Part shown: positions 55,548 through 64,000 of the stretch, one piece after another
Layout: each line of letters starts with the position of its first letter
Numbering within the stretch: position 1 is the stretch's first letter
Source: Gammaproteobacteria bacterium
GTDB lineage: Bacteria; Pseudomonadota; Gammaproteobacteria; Pseudomonadales; Pseudohongiellaceae
Reading direction: 5' to 3'
Length of the DNA: 64,000 bases
Assembly (NCBI GenBank): GCA_002711845.1
Contig: PASF01000002.1
Span: 94,001-158,000, forward strand
The notes under the pieces: model-generated
Databases searched by the model: none
What the model saw: the letters and a program-made list of their open reading frames with translations, nothing else
Told to the model about the DNA's origin: nothing
Translations under genes and position numbers: made by a program

Positions 55548-58500
55548 ATGTGCACTAATAATCCCCTGCCTGACGCGGCACCGGCCTATGCCGAGCTGCA
55601 CTGCATCAGCAATTTCTCCTTTCTTCGCGGCGCTTCTTTTCCTGAAGAGCTGGTCAACCGTGCCCGGGAACTGGGTTATCGGGCACTGGCCATTACCGAT
55701 GAATGCTCTGTCGCGGGTATTGTGCGTGCCTATTCTGCGATAAAGTCTGCAGGCGAAGTGGCTGCCAACTTCAAGCTGATAGTCGGTACTGAACTGGTCT
55801 GCCAGGACGGCTTGCAACTGGTGCTGCTGGCGCGTAGCCGGCGCGGTTATGGGCAAATGTGTACGCTGATCAGTGAGGCCCGCGGTGCCGCCAGTAAAGG
55901 TGAATACCTGCTTACCCGCAGCATGCTGGAGGCATTTGACGGAGATGATTGCCTGGCCCTGTGGCTGCCGCCCGGTCAGACCCGTTACGGACTGCAGGCG
56001 ATGCCATCAGCCTCTGCTTTTGTGGCAAGGTATGCAGCTGATCTGCAATGGCTGGGTGGGCTGTTTCCGGGCCGGCTGTGGATCAGCGCACAGCTGTTTC
56101 TGGATGCGGATGACCGGGAAAAACTGACGGCCTTGCAGGCCCTGGCCGCGCACACCGGTTTGCCGATCTGTGCCAGCGGTGGCGTGCAGATGCATCACCC
56201 GCAGCGACGCCCGCTGCGCGATACGCTGACTGCCATCCGTCTGGGCAAGCCGGTGTCAGCCCTGGCGTTCGCGCTGCCTGCCAATGGCCAGCAGTGCCTG
56301 CGTACGCGGCAGACACTGGCCCGGTTGTTCCCGGCAGCGCTGTTGCAGGAAACGCTGCACATCGCCGGGCAGTGCCAGTTCAGTCTGTCCGAGCTGCGTT
56401 ATGAGTACCCCCGGGAACTGGTGCCGGTGCGCGAGACGCCGCAAAGCTGGCTGCGGCAGCTGACCGAGGCGGGCATGAAGCAGCGCTGGCCGCAGGGTGT
56501 GCCCGGAAAAGTAAAAGGCATCGTCAACCGGGAGCTGGCCCTGATCGCCGAGCTGGGTTACGAGCACTTTTTCCTGACCGTGCATGACATCGTCGTGTTT
56601 GCCCGCAGCCGGAATATTCTGTGTCAGGGCCGGGGCTCGGCGGCCAACTCGGCGGTGTGTTATTGCCTGGGCATTACCGCCGTAGACCCGGCAAGACTGG
56701 ATTTGCTGTTTGAGCGTTTCCTGTCGAAAGAGCGTGATGAACCGCCGGACATTGATGTCGACTTTGAACATGAGCGGCGCGAAGAAGTCATTCAGTATAT
56801 CTACCGCAAGTATGGTCGCCACCGTGCTGCACTGGCCGCTACCGTCATCTGCTACCGCCGCCGCAGTGCCATACGTGATGTCGGCAAGGCACTGGGGCTG
56901 GGTAACGAGCAGCTTGAACAGCTGCTCAATATTTTGCGTATGGACAGTGACGGTGAGCCGGTGTGGCTGGAGCCGGTATCGATACCGGCGCCATTGCTGA
57001 AGCGCCTGGTGTTTCTGGTACAGCAGATCATCGGCTTCCCGCGCCACCTGTCCCAGCATGTGGGTGGTTTTGTCATCAGCGAAGGACCGCTGGCGCAGTT
57101 GGTGCCTGTCGAAAACGCCAGTATGGCTGACCGAACCGTGATCCAGTGGGAAAAGGATGACCTGGAGACGCTGGGGCTGCTGAAAGTGGATGTGCTGGCA
57201 CTGGGCATGCTGACCGCGATACGCAAGGCACTGGACCTGGTCGGTGCCATCCAGGGTCGGCCACTGGCGCTGGCAGAGGTACCGGCCGAGGATGCACAGA
57301 CCTATGACATGATCTGCCAGGCTGACACGGTGGGCCTGTTCCAGATCGAATCACGGGCCCAGATGAGCATGTTGCCGCGTCTGCGCCCGCGCAACTACTA
57401 TGATCTGGTTATCCAGATTGCCATCGTCAGGCCAGGTCCCATTCAGGGTGACATGGTGCACCCCTATCTTGCGCGCCGGCAGGGACTGGAGCAGGTGCGT
57501 TATCCCAGCGACGCCGTGCGCGGCGTGCTGGCAAGAACCCTGGGGGTGCCGATCTTCCAGGAACAGGTGATGCAGATAGCCATGGTTGCCGCCGGCTTCA
57601 GTGGCGGTGAAGCCGATCAGTTGCGCCGTGCCATGGCCGCCTGGAAACGTAAAGGCGGGCTGGAGCCGTTCCGGGAAAAACTGATCAGCGGCATGCGGGC
57701 ACGGGGCTATGAGGAAACCTTTGCGCAGCAGATCTACCAACAGATTAAAGGGTTTGGTGATTACGGTTTCCCGGAATCACATTCAGCCAGTTTTGCGTTG
57801 CTGGCCTATGTGTCCGCCTGGCTCAAGCGCCATCATCCGGCGGCCTTTGTGTGTGCTCTGCTCAACAGCCAGCCCATGGGGTTTTACGGGCCGTCACAAC
57901 TGGTGCAGGATTTTCAGCGCCACGGAGGCCAGGTGTTACCGGTGGATGTCCAGTGCAGCGACGAGGATTGCACACTGGAGCCGGTGCTCATGACCCGCGG
58001 GGTTCAGCACCACGCGCTGCGGCTGGGGCTGCGCATGCTCAAAGGGTTGTCCGGCAACGCTATGCACGCGCTTGTGCAGGCTCGCGCTGAGCGTGCGTTT
58101 GTCAGCATCGCTGACCTGGTCCGGCGCACCGGGTTGTCGCAAACGGACAGCGATGCACTGGCAGCAGGTGATGCCCTGAAAAGTCTGGCCGCTGACCGAT
58201 ACCGGGCGTTCTGGGATGCCAGTGCGGTGGAGGCGCTGCCGCCGCTGTTTGCTGCCATGGGTGAGCACTACCGGCGATCGGCTGACAATCTGGACCTGAT
58301 GCTGCCACGGCCCAGCGAGGCACAGGATATTGTCGCCGATTATAATCACACCGGCCTGACCCTGCGCCGGCACCCACTGGCTCTGTGGCGTGAGCACCTG
58401 GCTGCGCATGGCGTGTTGCGGGCGGATGAACTGTCTGCCCTGCCGGACCGCAGGCGCCTGAAGGTGGCGGGCCTGGTGACCTGCCGTCAGCGTCCGCAAA

Positions 58501-58733
58501 CTGCTTCTGGCGTCACGTTTCTGACGCTGGAAGACGAAAGTGGTTTTATCAATGTGGTGGTATGGCCGCAGTTGCTACAACACTATTATCGGCCCGTGCA
58601 CGAAGCCAGCCTGCTGGGTGTTGCCGGTTATCTGCAGCAAAGTGACGGCGTCATCCATGTGGTCGCCGGTACGCTGGTTGACCTGAGTGACTGGCTCGGC
58701 GACATGCAGGTGGCGTCACGCGACTTTGCCTGA
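55548..58733 (+). CDS. dnaE2: Error-prone DNA polymerase DnaE2 (ImuC)
   Basis: C-family translesion polymerase of 1061 residues, usual DnaE2 length. N-terminal PHP domain about 10-220 (YAELHCISNFSFLRGAS, ALAITDECSVAGIVRAY). Catalytic region about 340-760 with GRGSAANSAVCYCLGIT, PPDIDVDFEHERREEVIQY, QHVGGFVIS and QIAIVRPGPIQGDMVHPYL. Helix-hairpin and OB-fold parts follow (VAGLVTCRQRPQTASGVTFLTLEDE at about 985). It works with ImuA and ImuB, encoded 2.3 kb away on the other strand, and shares SOS control with them. The ATG lies right after a T-run with no clear ribosome site. It overlaps the EamA gene by 18 bp. Confidence 0.95.
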   Translation: MCTNNPLPDAAPAYAELHCISNFSFLRGASFPEELVNRARELGYRALAITDECSVAGIVRAYSAIKSAGEVAANFKLIVGTELVCQDGLQLVLLARSRRGYGQMCTLISEARGAASKGEYLLTRSMLEAFDGDDCLALWLPPGQTRYGLQAMPSASAFVARYAADLQWLGGLFPGRLWISAQLFLDADDREKLTALQALAAHTGLPICASGGVQMHHPQRRPLRDTLTAIRLGKPVSALAFALPANGQQCLRTRQTLARLFPAALLQETLHIAGQCQFSLSELRYEYPRELVPVRETPQSWLRQLTEAGMKQRWPQGVPGKVKGIVNRELALIAELGYEHFFLTVHDIVVFARSRNILCQGRGSAANSAVCYCLGITAVDPARLDLLFERFLSKERDEPPDIDVDFEHERREEVIQYIYRKYGRHRAALAATVICYRRRSAIRDVGKALGLGNEQLEQLLNILRMDSDGEPVWLEPVSIPAPLLKRLVFLVQQIIGFPRHLSQHVGGFVISEGPLAQLVPVENASMADRTVIQWEKDDLETLGLLKVDVLALGMLTAIRKALDLVGAIQGRPLALAEVPAEDAQTYDMICQADTVGLFQIESRAQMSMLPRLRPRNYYDLVIQIAIVRPGPIQGDMVHPYLARRQGLEQVRYPSDAVRGVLARTLGVPIFQEQVMQIAMVAAGFSGGEADQLRRAMAAWKRKGGLEPFREKLISGMRARGYEETFAQQIYQQIKGFGDYGFPESHSASFALLAYVSAWLKRHHPAAFVCALLNSQPMGFYGPSQLVQDFQRHGGQVLPVDVQCSDEDCTLEPVLMTRGVQHHALRLGLRMLKGLSGNAMHALVQARAERAFVSIADLVRRTGLSQTDSDALAAGDALKSLAADRYRAFWDASAVEALPPLFAAMGEHYRRSADNLDLMLPRPSEAQDIVADYNHTGLTLRRHPLALWREHLAAHGVLRADELSALPDRRRLKVAGLVTCRQRPQTASGVTFLTLEDESGFINVVVWPQLLQHYYRPVHEASLLGVAGYLQQSDGVIHVVAGTLVDLSDWLGDMQVASRDFA

Positions 58734-59666
58734 GGGAGAGCGCATCAGCCAGGGATAAATCAACACCACCGCAATGATGATGGTGGCGCCCAGGTAAAAA
58801 CGCACACTCAGCTCCTGTTGCTCGCCCAGTAACACGGCCGCCAGCATGATAGCGTAAATGGGTTCCAGATTGACTGCCAGGGCACTGGCATAGGCAGACA
58901 GATGGCGCAGCGCCATCAGTGACAGCGCGAACGGCAGCAGGGTGCAACCAAACGCCAGCACGGCCATCCACACGATGTCAGTGCCTGCCGGGATGGCGAA
59001 AATGGAGGTGCTGCTATCCAGGATTCCTGCCACGTCAGCAAATGCACTCAGGGAACCGGCAATCAGCCCCATCACCATCAGTAGCGCGCAACCGGCAGCC
59101 ATTTCGATGGCGGTGACACTGAGCGGGTCGGCGCGCAGAATAAGACGTTTGTTGAGGGCGGCAAACAGGGCCACGAACATGGCTGATACAATGCCCATGA
59201 TAATACCGGTATTCATACTCTGGGGTGTGCCGCCCACGACCAGGACAATGCCGGGCAGCACCATCAGCCCCAGCAGCAGTTCCTTGAGCTGAAAGCGGCG
59301 TGCGGCCAGTATCGGTTCGACCAGCGACAGAAATACCGGCACAGTAGCGATACAGGTCACCGCGACTGAGGCGTTGGACAGTTTGATGGCGCCATAAAAA
59401 GTCAGCCAGTGCAAGGCGACCAGTGTCCCGATGCCGCCAAAGGCCAGTATCAGCGTCGGCTTCAGGGCGGAAACGGTGCGCCACACCATCGGTAACAGAA
59501 ACAGGCTCGCTGCCACCAGGCCCATACGCCACAACACCAGCGGCAGCGCTTCCAGCGTAATGAGCTTGCCCAGAATCGCGGTAAATCCCCACAGCACCAC
59601 ACACACATGAATCTGAATCCAGGCTCGGGTGGTGGCTATGTTTTCAGCGTTCTGATTAACCGGCAT
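58716..59666 (-). CDS. EamA/DMT-family transporter
   Basis: Inner-membrane drug/metabolite-superfamily carrier of 316 residues with about ten membrane segments in two EamA repeats (about 20-150 and 165-305). Landmarks: VLWGFTAILGKLITLEALPLV, NASVAVTCIATVPVFLSLVEPIL and LAVNLEPIYAIMLAAVLLGE. Substrate unknown. It sits between dnaE2 and the HD-GYP gene with no apparent functional link. Its 3' end overlaps dnaE2. Confidence 0.92.
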   Translation of the reverse strand: MPVNQNAENIATTRAWIQIHVCVVLWGFTAILGKLITLEALPLVLWRMGLVAASLFLLPMVWRTVSALKPTLILAFGGIGTLVALHWLTFYGAIKLSNASVAVTCIATVPVFLSLVEPILAARRFQLKELLLGLMVLPGIVLVVGGTPQSMNTGIIMGIVSAMFVALFAALNKRLILRADPLSVTAIEMAAGCALLMVMGLIAGSLSAFADVAGILDSSTSIFAIPAGTDIVWMAVLAFGCTLLPFALSLMALRHLSAYASALAVNLEPIYAIMLAAVLLGEQQELSVRFYLGATIIIAVVLIYPWLMRSPSGKVA

Positions 59667-59804
59667 GGTGTGGTGATGTCTGCGCGGCAGACGATAAAAA
59701 GGCAGTTGGTTTATAAAAGCAATTCTAGCACTATCGTGGTGCGTCGCGAGCGGCTATCATGTCCGAATTGCAAAATACCATGTTCCCAACGGCACCACAT
59801 CGTC

Positions 59805-61025
59805 ATGATTAAAAAAATACCGGTCGCGGATCTGCAGCTGGGTATGTATATTCACGAGCTTCACGGATCCTGGCTTAGTCATCCTTTCTGGAAAACCAGT
59901 TTTTTACTGGAAGACCCGGCTGACCTGGCAAAAATACGACACGCCGGCATCTCTCATGTCAGTATTGATTTAAAACAGAGTCAGGGATCGCTGACGCAAT
60001 CGGTGGCCCGGGAAGAACCTGTTGCCGGTGAGGGTTACAACGATCAAGCATCCGTGATGCTGCATGAAACCAAAGCTGCCCTGGGCAGCTTCCAGAATGA
60101 GTTAAAGCGCGCGCGGGCGCTGTGCAACCGCTCCCGGTCTGCGGTGATGAAAATGTTTGGCGAAGCGCGTATGGGTAATACCGTTTCTCTGGTTGAAGCC
60201 CGCGAGGTCGTTGATGAGATCACCGCGTCAGTCAGCCGACACCCGCATGCGCTGATTACGCTGGCGCGCCTGAAAACCTCTGACAATTATACCTATATGC
60301 ATTCGGTTGCCGTGTGCGCCATGATGATAGCCCTGGCGAGAGAGCTGGGCATGAATGAAGAGCAGGTGCGTGAGGCCGGTTATTCAGGTTTGCTGCATGA
60401 TGTGGGCAAGATGGCAGTGCCGGAGGTCATTCTTAACAAACCTGGCCGCTTGAGTGATGAAGAGTTCCTGGTGGTCAAATCGCACCCGGAAAAAGGCCGG
60501 GAAATACTGCTGCGTACCGGTGACGTTCCCAACATGGTGGTTGATGTGTGTCTGCACCATCATGAAAAATATGATGGCAGTGGTTACCCGCATGGTCTGA
60601 AAAGTGAAGACATCAGTGTCTATGCCCGCATGGGTGCAATCTGTGATGTCTATGATGCGATTACGTCGAATCGGCCGTACAAAAAAGGCTGGGGGCCCGC
60701 TGAGTCACTGCAGAAGATGGCGCAATGGAAGGGGCATTTTGACCCTGTGCTCTTTCAGTCTTTTGTTAAAGTGGTGGGTATTTATCCGATAGGCTCACTG
60801 GTGCGCCTAAAGAGCCAGCGTCTTGCTGTCGTGATTGAACAAAACGAAAAATCATTGCTGAAACCAAAGGTAAAAGTGTTCTTTTCAGTTCGTTCCAGTA
60901 TGCCGCTCGATCAGCGCGTTGTGGATCTTTCTTCAGCACATGTTGAGGACAGCATTGAGGCGCGCGAGCATTTTGAAAACTGGAGTTTTCCTTACATGGA
61001 AGAGTTATGGCAGAGCGCGCTTTAG
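59805..61025 (+). CDS. HD-GYP domain c-di-GMP phosphodiesterase
   Basis: Cytoplasmic protein of 406 residues: N-terminal DUF3391-type domain (about 1-130: KKIPVADLQLGMYIHELHGSWL) and an HD-GYP domain (about 190-345). Metal and signature residues are intact: HSVAVCAMM, LLHDVGKMAVPE, HHEKYDGSGYPHGL (HHxxxDGxGYP), ISVYARMGAICDVYDAITSNRPYKKG region. It should hydrolyse c-di-GMP to GMP. ATG at 59805; the frame is open upstream for 66 codons without homology. The 138-bp upstream gap shows no recognisable promoter. Confidence 0.94.
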   Translation: MIKKIPVADLQLGMYIHELHGSWLSHPFWKTSFLLEDPADLAKIRHAGISHVSIDLKQSQGSLTQSVAREEPVAGEGYNDQASVMLHETKAALGSFQNELKRARALCNRSRSAVMKMFGEARMGNTVSLVEAREVVDEITASVSRHPHALITLARLKTSDNYTYMHSVAVCAMMIALARELGMNEEQVREAGYSGLLHDVGKMAVPEVILNKPGRLSDEEFLVVKSHPEKGREILLRTGDVPNMVVDVCLHHHEKYDGSGYPHGLKSEDISVYARMGAICDVYDAITSNRPYKKGWGPAESLQKMAQWKGHFDPVLFQSFVKVVGIYPIGSLVRLKSQRLAVVIEQNEKSLLKPKVKVFFSVRSSMPLDQRVVDLSSAHVEDSIEAREHFENWSFPYMEELWQSAL

Positions 61026-61046
61026 CGTGGCCATGTATCCCCGTTG

Positions 61047-62504
61047 CTAACCGAAAAAACCGTGCAGATACCAGGCGGACTGACGGTTAATTGATTCTTT
61101 ATTGTGCGCCAGATCCTGGTAAATCCACAGCAGATGTCCCTGTACATTGGTGGCGACATAATAATCCCGACGTATAGCCTGATCCTGCCACCAGCGCGTC
61201 TCGATACGCCGTGGCCCACGTATCAGTGTCAATGGAGACAGGTAATACAGTTTATGGTTGCGGATGGATAATGGCTTGGGTGGTTGTACCAGCCAGCATG
61301 GATGCTGGTTGATGGTGGCTGGATTACTGCTGCTGTCAACGGCACTGTCTTCCGGCAGTGGTGTCAGATAAGGCACCATGCGCGTGGCAAACTCGGGGCA
61401 ATAATCCTGTTGTAACCGCAATCGCTGCACCGATTGACTGCCCAGTCTGGCCGCCAGTGTGTCAAGCAATGGCGAGTAGTGTTGCCGGCGGTCAGCGCGA
61501 TGTTGTTGTGGTAAGCCACCGGCCGGCTTGAAGTCAGTGAACTGCCTGACATGAAGGGTGATGGCGTAAATTTCTCCATCGACGGTCAATGTCGACAGCT
61601 GTGTCTCCAGCAATAATAAAAACAGTTTTGCTGAGCGATCGGGCTCCCGAACATTAACCGTGATGGTTTCCCGGTGATCCGGGGCATGATCCATGAAAAA
61701 ATTCAGCTGATCAGTGCACAGGTGTTGCTGTTTCAGAAAGCTCTCCAGTTGCTGCAGGAGTTGTTCACATACCGACAGGATCTGCTGCACTGAATGCAGG
61801 CCATGGTCGGCCTCGATGCTCACCCGGTAATCCGGTGCCGGCTGCCAGCGTTGGCGTATCTCGGGTCGCAATCCCAGGCAATGCTCGATATATTCACTCA
61901 GGTGCCTGCCGAACCGAATGCGCAGCTCCGACAATGGAAGGCGCCATATATCCCGTAAATAGAGCAATCCGCACTTGGTGAGCTTTCGGCGGACCCGCAG
62001 GTCAATGGCAAGAGCGCTGACAGGCAGGCCGCCCAGGCGCGAGCGCAGGTCTTCGGGGTTACGGATGGCTGCCTCAAAACCGCTGCGTGCCATCAGTAAC
62101 CCGGCGCTGGCGCTGGGCGCAACCGCCTGCACATAATCGCTGTGACGTAACGCTGCGGGCATGCCGGACTCAATGCCTTGCCGGATGCGCGCAAGACCGC
62201 CGAAGTAACGCAGACTTCTGCCTACCTCCAGTACCAGGGCATCGTTTCCGTCGAGGCTGATGTAATCGCTGATATGTTGACAGTGTTGTGCCACGGCAGC
62301 GATCGACGGCATACCTGCATCGGGATCAGGGGCGGGCAGTGCCGGAAAGTAGAGTGCATACCACAGGCCAGAGCGCTGGTGACGTGTTGCGGGATGGCCG
62401 CGGGTGTGATCATCGATCCGGACGTCAGTGGATTGCCTGGAGGCAGCACGGGCCGGGACTCGCGGTGAACGGGCAAACGGTTGGCTTTGCCTGCGGCTCA
62501 GCAT
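61047..62504 (-). CDS. imuB: Y-family polymerase-like mutasome protein ImuB
   Basis: Catalytically inactive Y-family polymerase homologue of 485 residues that bridges ImuA, DnaE2 and the sliding clamp. Landmarks: LWYALYFPALPAPD opening (about 47), the palm-like ALVLEVGRSLRYFGG (normally catalytic Asp/Glu positions are lost), GLLMARSGFEAAI and the C-terminal PHRIE-like GPRRIETRWWQDQAIRRDYYVA and WLHGFFG-type end (WYLHGFFG). A QxxLF-type clamp motif was not located with confidence. Start overlaps the imuA stop by 7 bp. Confidence 0.93.
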   Translation of the reverse strand: MLSRRQSQPFARSPRVPARAASRQSTDVRIDDHTRGHPATRHQRSGLWYALYFPALPAPDPDAGMPSIAAVAQHCQHISDYISLDGNDALVLEVGRSLRYFGGLARIRQGIESGMPAALRHSDYVQAVAPSASAGLLMARSGFEAAIRNPEDLRSRLGGLPVSALAIDLRVRRKLTKCGLLYLRDIWRLPLSELRIRFGRHLSEYIEHCLGLRPEIRQRWQPAPDYRVSIEADHGLHSVQQILSVCEQLLQQLESFLKQQHLCTDQLNFFMDHAPDHRETITVNVREPDRSAKLFLLLLETQLSTLTVDGEIYAITLHVRQFTDFKPAGGLPQQHRADRRQHYSPLLDTLAARLGSQSVQRLRLQQDYCPEFATRMVPYLTPLPEDSAVDSSSNPATINQHPCWLVQPPKPLSIRNHKLYYLSPLTLIRGPRRIETRWWQDQAIRRDYYVATNVQGHLLWIYQDLAHNKESINRQSAWYLHGFFG

Positions 62505-63289
62505 GGTAGCTTGATGCGTACCCGTCCCTGCCGGTGACTGCCGCGTGCTTTCAGCACCTGTACATCCATGTTGCGATAACCGGCTTCACTGACAGGTGCG
62601 CTGCTCAGTTGCAGCTGCAATGTTGACGGTGAATGTGCGGCTGGACGCTGGTGAAACAACACGCCCAGCGTATTGCCCTCACGGGCGGCCAGTTGCAGGC
62701 GACGGATCACCCGTGCGCTGAGCCAGTTCTGCCAGGCCAGAACCAGTCCGCACTCTTGCGACTGCAGGGCCTTTTCGATGCTCCACAAAGCCTGGTTGCA
62801 GCTGGTCTGGGCCGGTACCACAAAACTGTTGCGGGTGTTGACGCCCATTTGCGCCAGGGCCGGGCCGTGCAGCGGATAAGGCGGCGCAATCCACAGGATG
62901 GAGGATTCCTGCTGGCTGCGTTCGCGCAACAGGGGCGCCAGCAGCTGCAGTTCGCCGATGCCGGCCTGTTTGTTGACGATTTCGATTAATCCGGATTGCG
63001 GCCATGAACCCCATGGCAGGAGGGCGTCCAGTTCTGCATGACCCGTGCGCTGACCGGCCTCGCCGCTGTTGTCTGCGGCAAAGGGCGCGGGATCACTGGT
63101 AAAAAGATCATCCGCAAAAGCGCCGCGGGCAAAAAAATCGCGACTGTTGCGCTGGCCGCCCCCGGCACCCTGGTCGTTGGTGGCAGGCTGACGGGTGCCG
63201 CGCCACAGGTCCCGCGATTGCTGCAGTAACTGATCAACCTTGTGTTCCGTGGTGGTTGTCGCGGTGTCTGGGGTTGCGCGGGTATTCAT
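62498..63289 (-). CDS. imuA: Translesion synthesis-associated protein ImuA
   Basis: RecA/SulA-like mutasome protein of 263 residues. The core (about 85-250) has GHAELDALLPWGSWPQSGLIEI, the LLAPLLRERSQ helix, ILWIAPPYPLHGPALAQMG and ECGLVLAWQNWLSARVIRRLQLAA landmarks, then GVLFHQRPAAHSPSTLQL. ATG at 63289 has GGAG seven bases upstream; the ATG at 63295 is too close to that site. Upstream, 42 bp before the start, is a LexA box. Operon imuA-imuB, SOS-induced. Confidence 0.93.
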   Translation of the reverse strand: MNTRATPDTATTTTEHKVDQLLQQSRDLWRGTRQPATNDQGAGGGQRNSRDFFARGAFADDLFTSDPAPFAADNSGEAGQRTGHAELDALLPWGSWPQSGLIEIVNKQAGIGELQLLAPLLRERSQQESSILWIAPPYPLHGPALAQMGVNTRNSFVVPAQTSCNQALWSIEKALQSQECGLVLAWQNWLSARVIRRLQLAAREGNTLGVLFHQRPAAHSPSTLQLQLSSAPVSEAGYRNMDVQVLKARGSHRQGRVRIKLPC

Positions 63290-63331
63290 GTGCATGCTCC
63301 GGTGCCGGTCAATGAGTCTGGCGTCATGGAG

Positions 63332-63347
63332 CTGTAAATATATACAG
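63332..63347. promoter_or_regulatory. imuA: LexA (SOS) box of imuA-imuB
   Basis: CTGTAAATATATACAG matches CTGT-N8-ACAG fully. It is the twin of the box at dnaE2, so the split mutasome genes are co-regulated. Confidence 0.92.
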
Positions 63348-63523
63348 TATATTTATCTCAGGCAAGTGCCGATAACAAGATAAGGCCGGGGACGTGATAA
63401 AAAGTGTGCAAAAATTTTACAATGAATCATTGTCAGGGGCCTGTTATTGTATTAATCTTCAGCATGTTAGCAGGGATATCTTGATGGTTTGTTAGATGAC
63501 AGACGTAATTAACTGGAAAGTGG

Positions 63524-63555
63524 AATAATTAAATAATTAAATAATTAAATAATTA
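63524..63555. repeat. 8-bp tandem repeat, four copies
   Basis: AATAATTA is repeated four times exactly (63524-63555) in the 291-bp gap between imuA and the small peptide gene. Such AT-rich short tandem repeats can change copy number by slippage. It may be part of an AT-rich promoter (UP-like) region. Confidence 0.85.
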
Positions 63556-63580
63556 GATAGTTAACAGTAGCGGACATCTC

Positions 63581-63673
63581 ATGAAACGCAAACCCGATAT
63601 GCTAATGGTTGTTGTTGTGCTGTTTGGACTCAGTGTCTTGGTTAGCGGTGTGGCACAGAGCGGCCTTTTATAA
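63581..63673 (+). CDS. Small predicted membrane peptide (30 residues)
   Basis: A 30-residue frame starting MKRKPDMLMVVVVLFGLSVL, with a positively charged N-terminus, one hydrophobic segment (about 7-24) and a polar end (AQSGLL). The ribosome site is weak (GCGGA). Short peptides with a KRKPDMLM-type start occur near the same neighbour in other gammaproteobacteria as far as I recall, so I think it is real, but the function is unknown. It is convergent with the cyclo-ligase gene, 28 bp from its stop. Confidence 0.6.
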   Translation: MKRKPDMLMVVVVLFGLSVLVSGVAQSGLL

Positions 63674-63701
63674 ATCAATAGCCTGCACGGCTTGGACAAT
63701 G

Positions 63702-64000
63702 TCAGCGATGGCTGGCCAGGGCCTTGTAGCGCCTGGGTGTCGCCAGCGCATCGAGCGCCACATCCCAGGCTGATGGGGTAATGCCGCCGGCCACCTTCTG
63801 ACACTCATGAGCCAGCCCCACCAGGGCAGGCCGGCGATGTTGGCTGCGCCGGAATGCAAATGTGCGATCATAAAACCCCTTGCCCATGCCGATACGATGG
63901 CCGGCCTCATCAAACCCCACCAGTGGCATCAGCACCAGATCCAGTGTGCCTGGCGAAATGCTGTGCTTAAGTGCCGGTTTCGGCTCTGCAATACCCCAGC
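63702..64000 (-). CDS. 5-formyltetrahydrofolate cyclo-ligase (partial, N-terminus beyond the right edge)
   Basis: Folate-salvage enzyme that turns 5-formyl-THF into 5,10-methenyl-THF using ATP. The last 99 residues are visible: WGIAEPKP near the edge, the substrate/ATP motif LVLMPLVGFDEAGHRIGMGKGFYDR, ALVGLAHECQKV and the WDVALDALATP end. Complete at the C-terminus (stop at 63702). In many gammaproteobacteria it sits near ssrS (6S RNA) and zapA; those would be right of the window. Confidence 0.93.
   Translation of the reverse strand, partial: WGIAEPKPALKHSISPGTLDLVLMPLVGFDEAGHRIGMGKGFYDRTFAFRRSQHRRPALVGLAHECQKVAGGITPSAWDVALDALATPRRYKALASHR

Noticed and set aside
63419-63433. ACAATGA-A-TCATTGT palindrome in the imuA/small-peptide gap
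   Set aside because: Short AT-rich palindrome with no matching partner or known motif; likely chance.

Overview
The window looks like chromosome of an aerobic, flagellated, probably marine gammaproteobacterium of moderately high GC. Supporting evidence is the conserved gammaproteobacterial neighbourhoods (rsgA/orn, epd-pgk-fba, serA, rpiA/ilvA, glnK-amtB, yifB/ubiK) together with ovothiol synthesis, an SOS mutasome and a FliA-like promoter. I do not assign a genus. I saw no tRNA, rRNA, CRISPR array or intact insertion sequence.

Region 1 (1-16215) is the accessory part and the most interesting. A type I secretion pair (HlyD-like adaptor, cut by the left edge, and an ABC exporter) is followed by a Crp-family regulator. 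A divergent operon then encodes a FecR-domain protein and a CHASE2 class III nucleotide cyclase. Next come a YefM/YoeB-like toxin-antitoxin pair, a TPR/beta-barrel outer-membrane protein, and an 883-residue Thr/Ala-rich RTX protein that looks like an S-layer or adhesin substrate of the exporter. A methyltransferase with a regulatory domain, a SapC-family protein and an unknown protein follow. Crp-type boxes (TGTGA-N6-TCACA/T) lie upstream of the fecR operon and the RTX gene, so the locus may be an envelope-sensing circuit controlling a surface layer. Both the cyclase and the Crp homologue have changes at residues that normally specify or bind cAMP.

Region 2 (16200-25550) holds two small c5-type cytochromes, Rep helicase, a GGDEF-EAL c-di-GMP protein with a near-consensus sigma-28 promoter beside a Crp-type box, ComM/YifB, UbiK, and glnK-amtB behind an NtrC-like site and a sigma-54 promoter.

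Region 3 (25540-42640) is central metabolism. It has a methionine-cycle operon (ArsR-methyltransferase regulator resembling SahR, metK, ahcY, metF, rsmE) with a perfect 18-bp palindrome at its head. It also has the sugar-phosphate operon tkt-epd-pgk-fba, divergent serA and a D-2-hydroxyglutarate dehydrogenase-like gene, cspA, rpiA, ilvA and ppnP.

Region 4 (42700-64000) holds psd, motAB, rsgA, orn, queG, a methionine-type aminotransferase, ovoA, an LLM flavin oxidoreductase, a pair of secreted proteins of unknown function, dnaE2, an EamA transporter, an HD-GYP protein, imuB, imuA, a 30-residue membrane peptide and the C-terminal part of 5-formyl-THF cyclo-ligase. dnaE2 and imuAB each carry a perfect LexA-type box although two genes separate them.

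Intergenic DNA is rich in palindromic elements. There are at least three hairpins with a GGGGACGGAGG core, a 144-bp element with 18-bp terminal inverted repeats, and a nested palindrome of about 243 bp.
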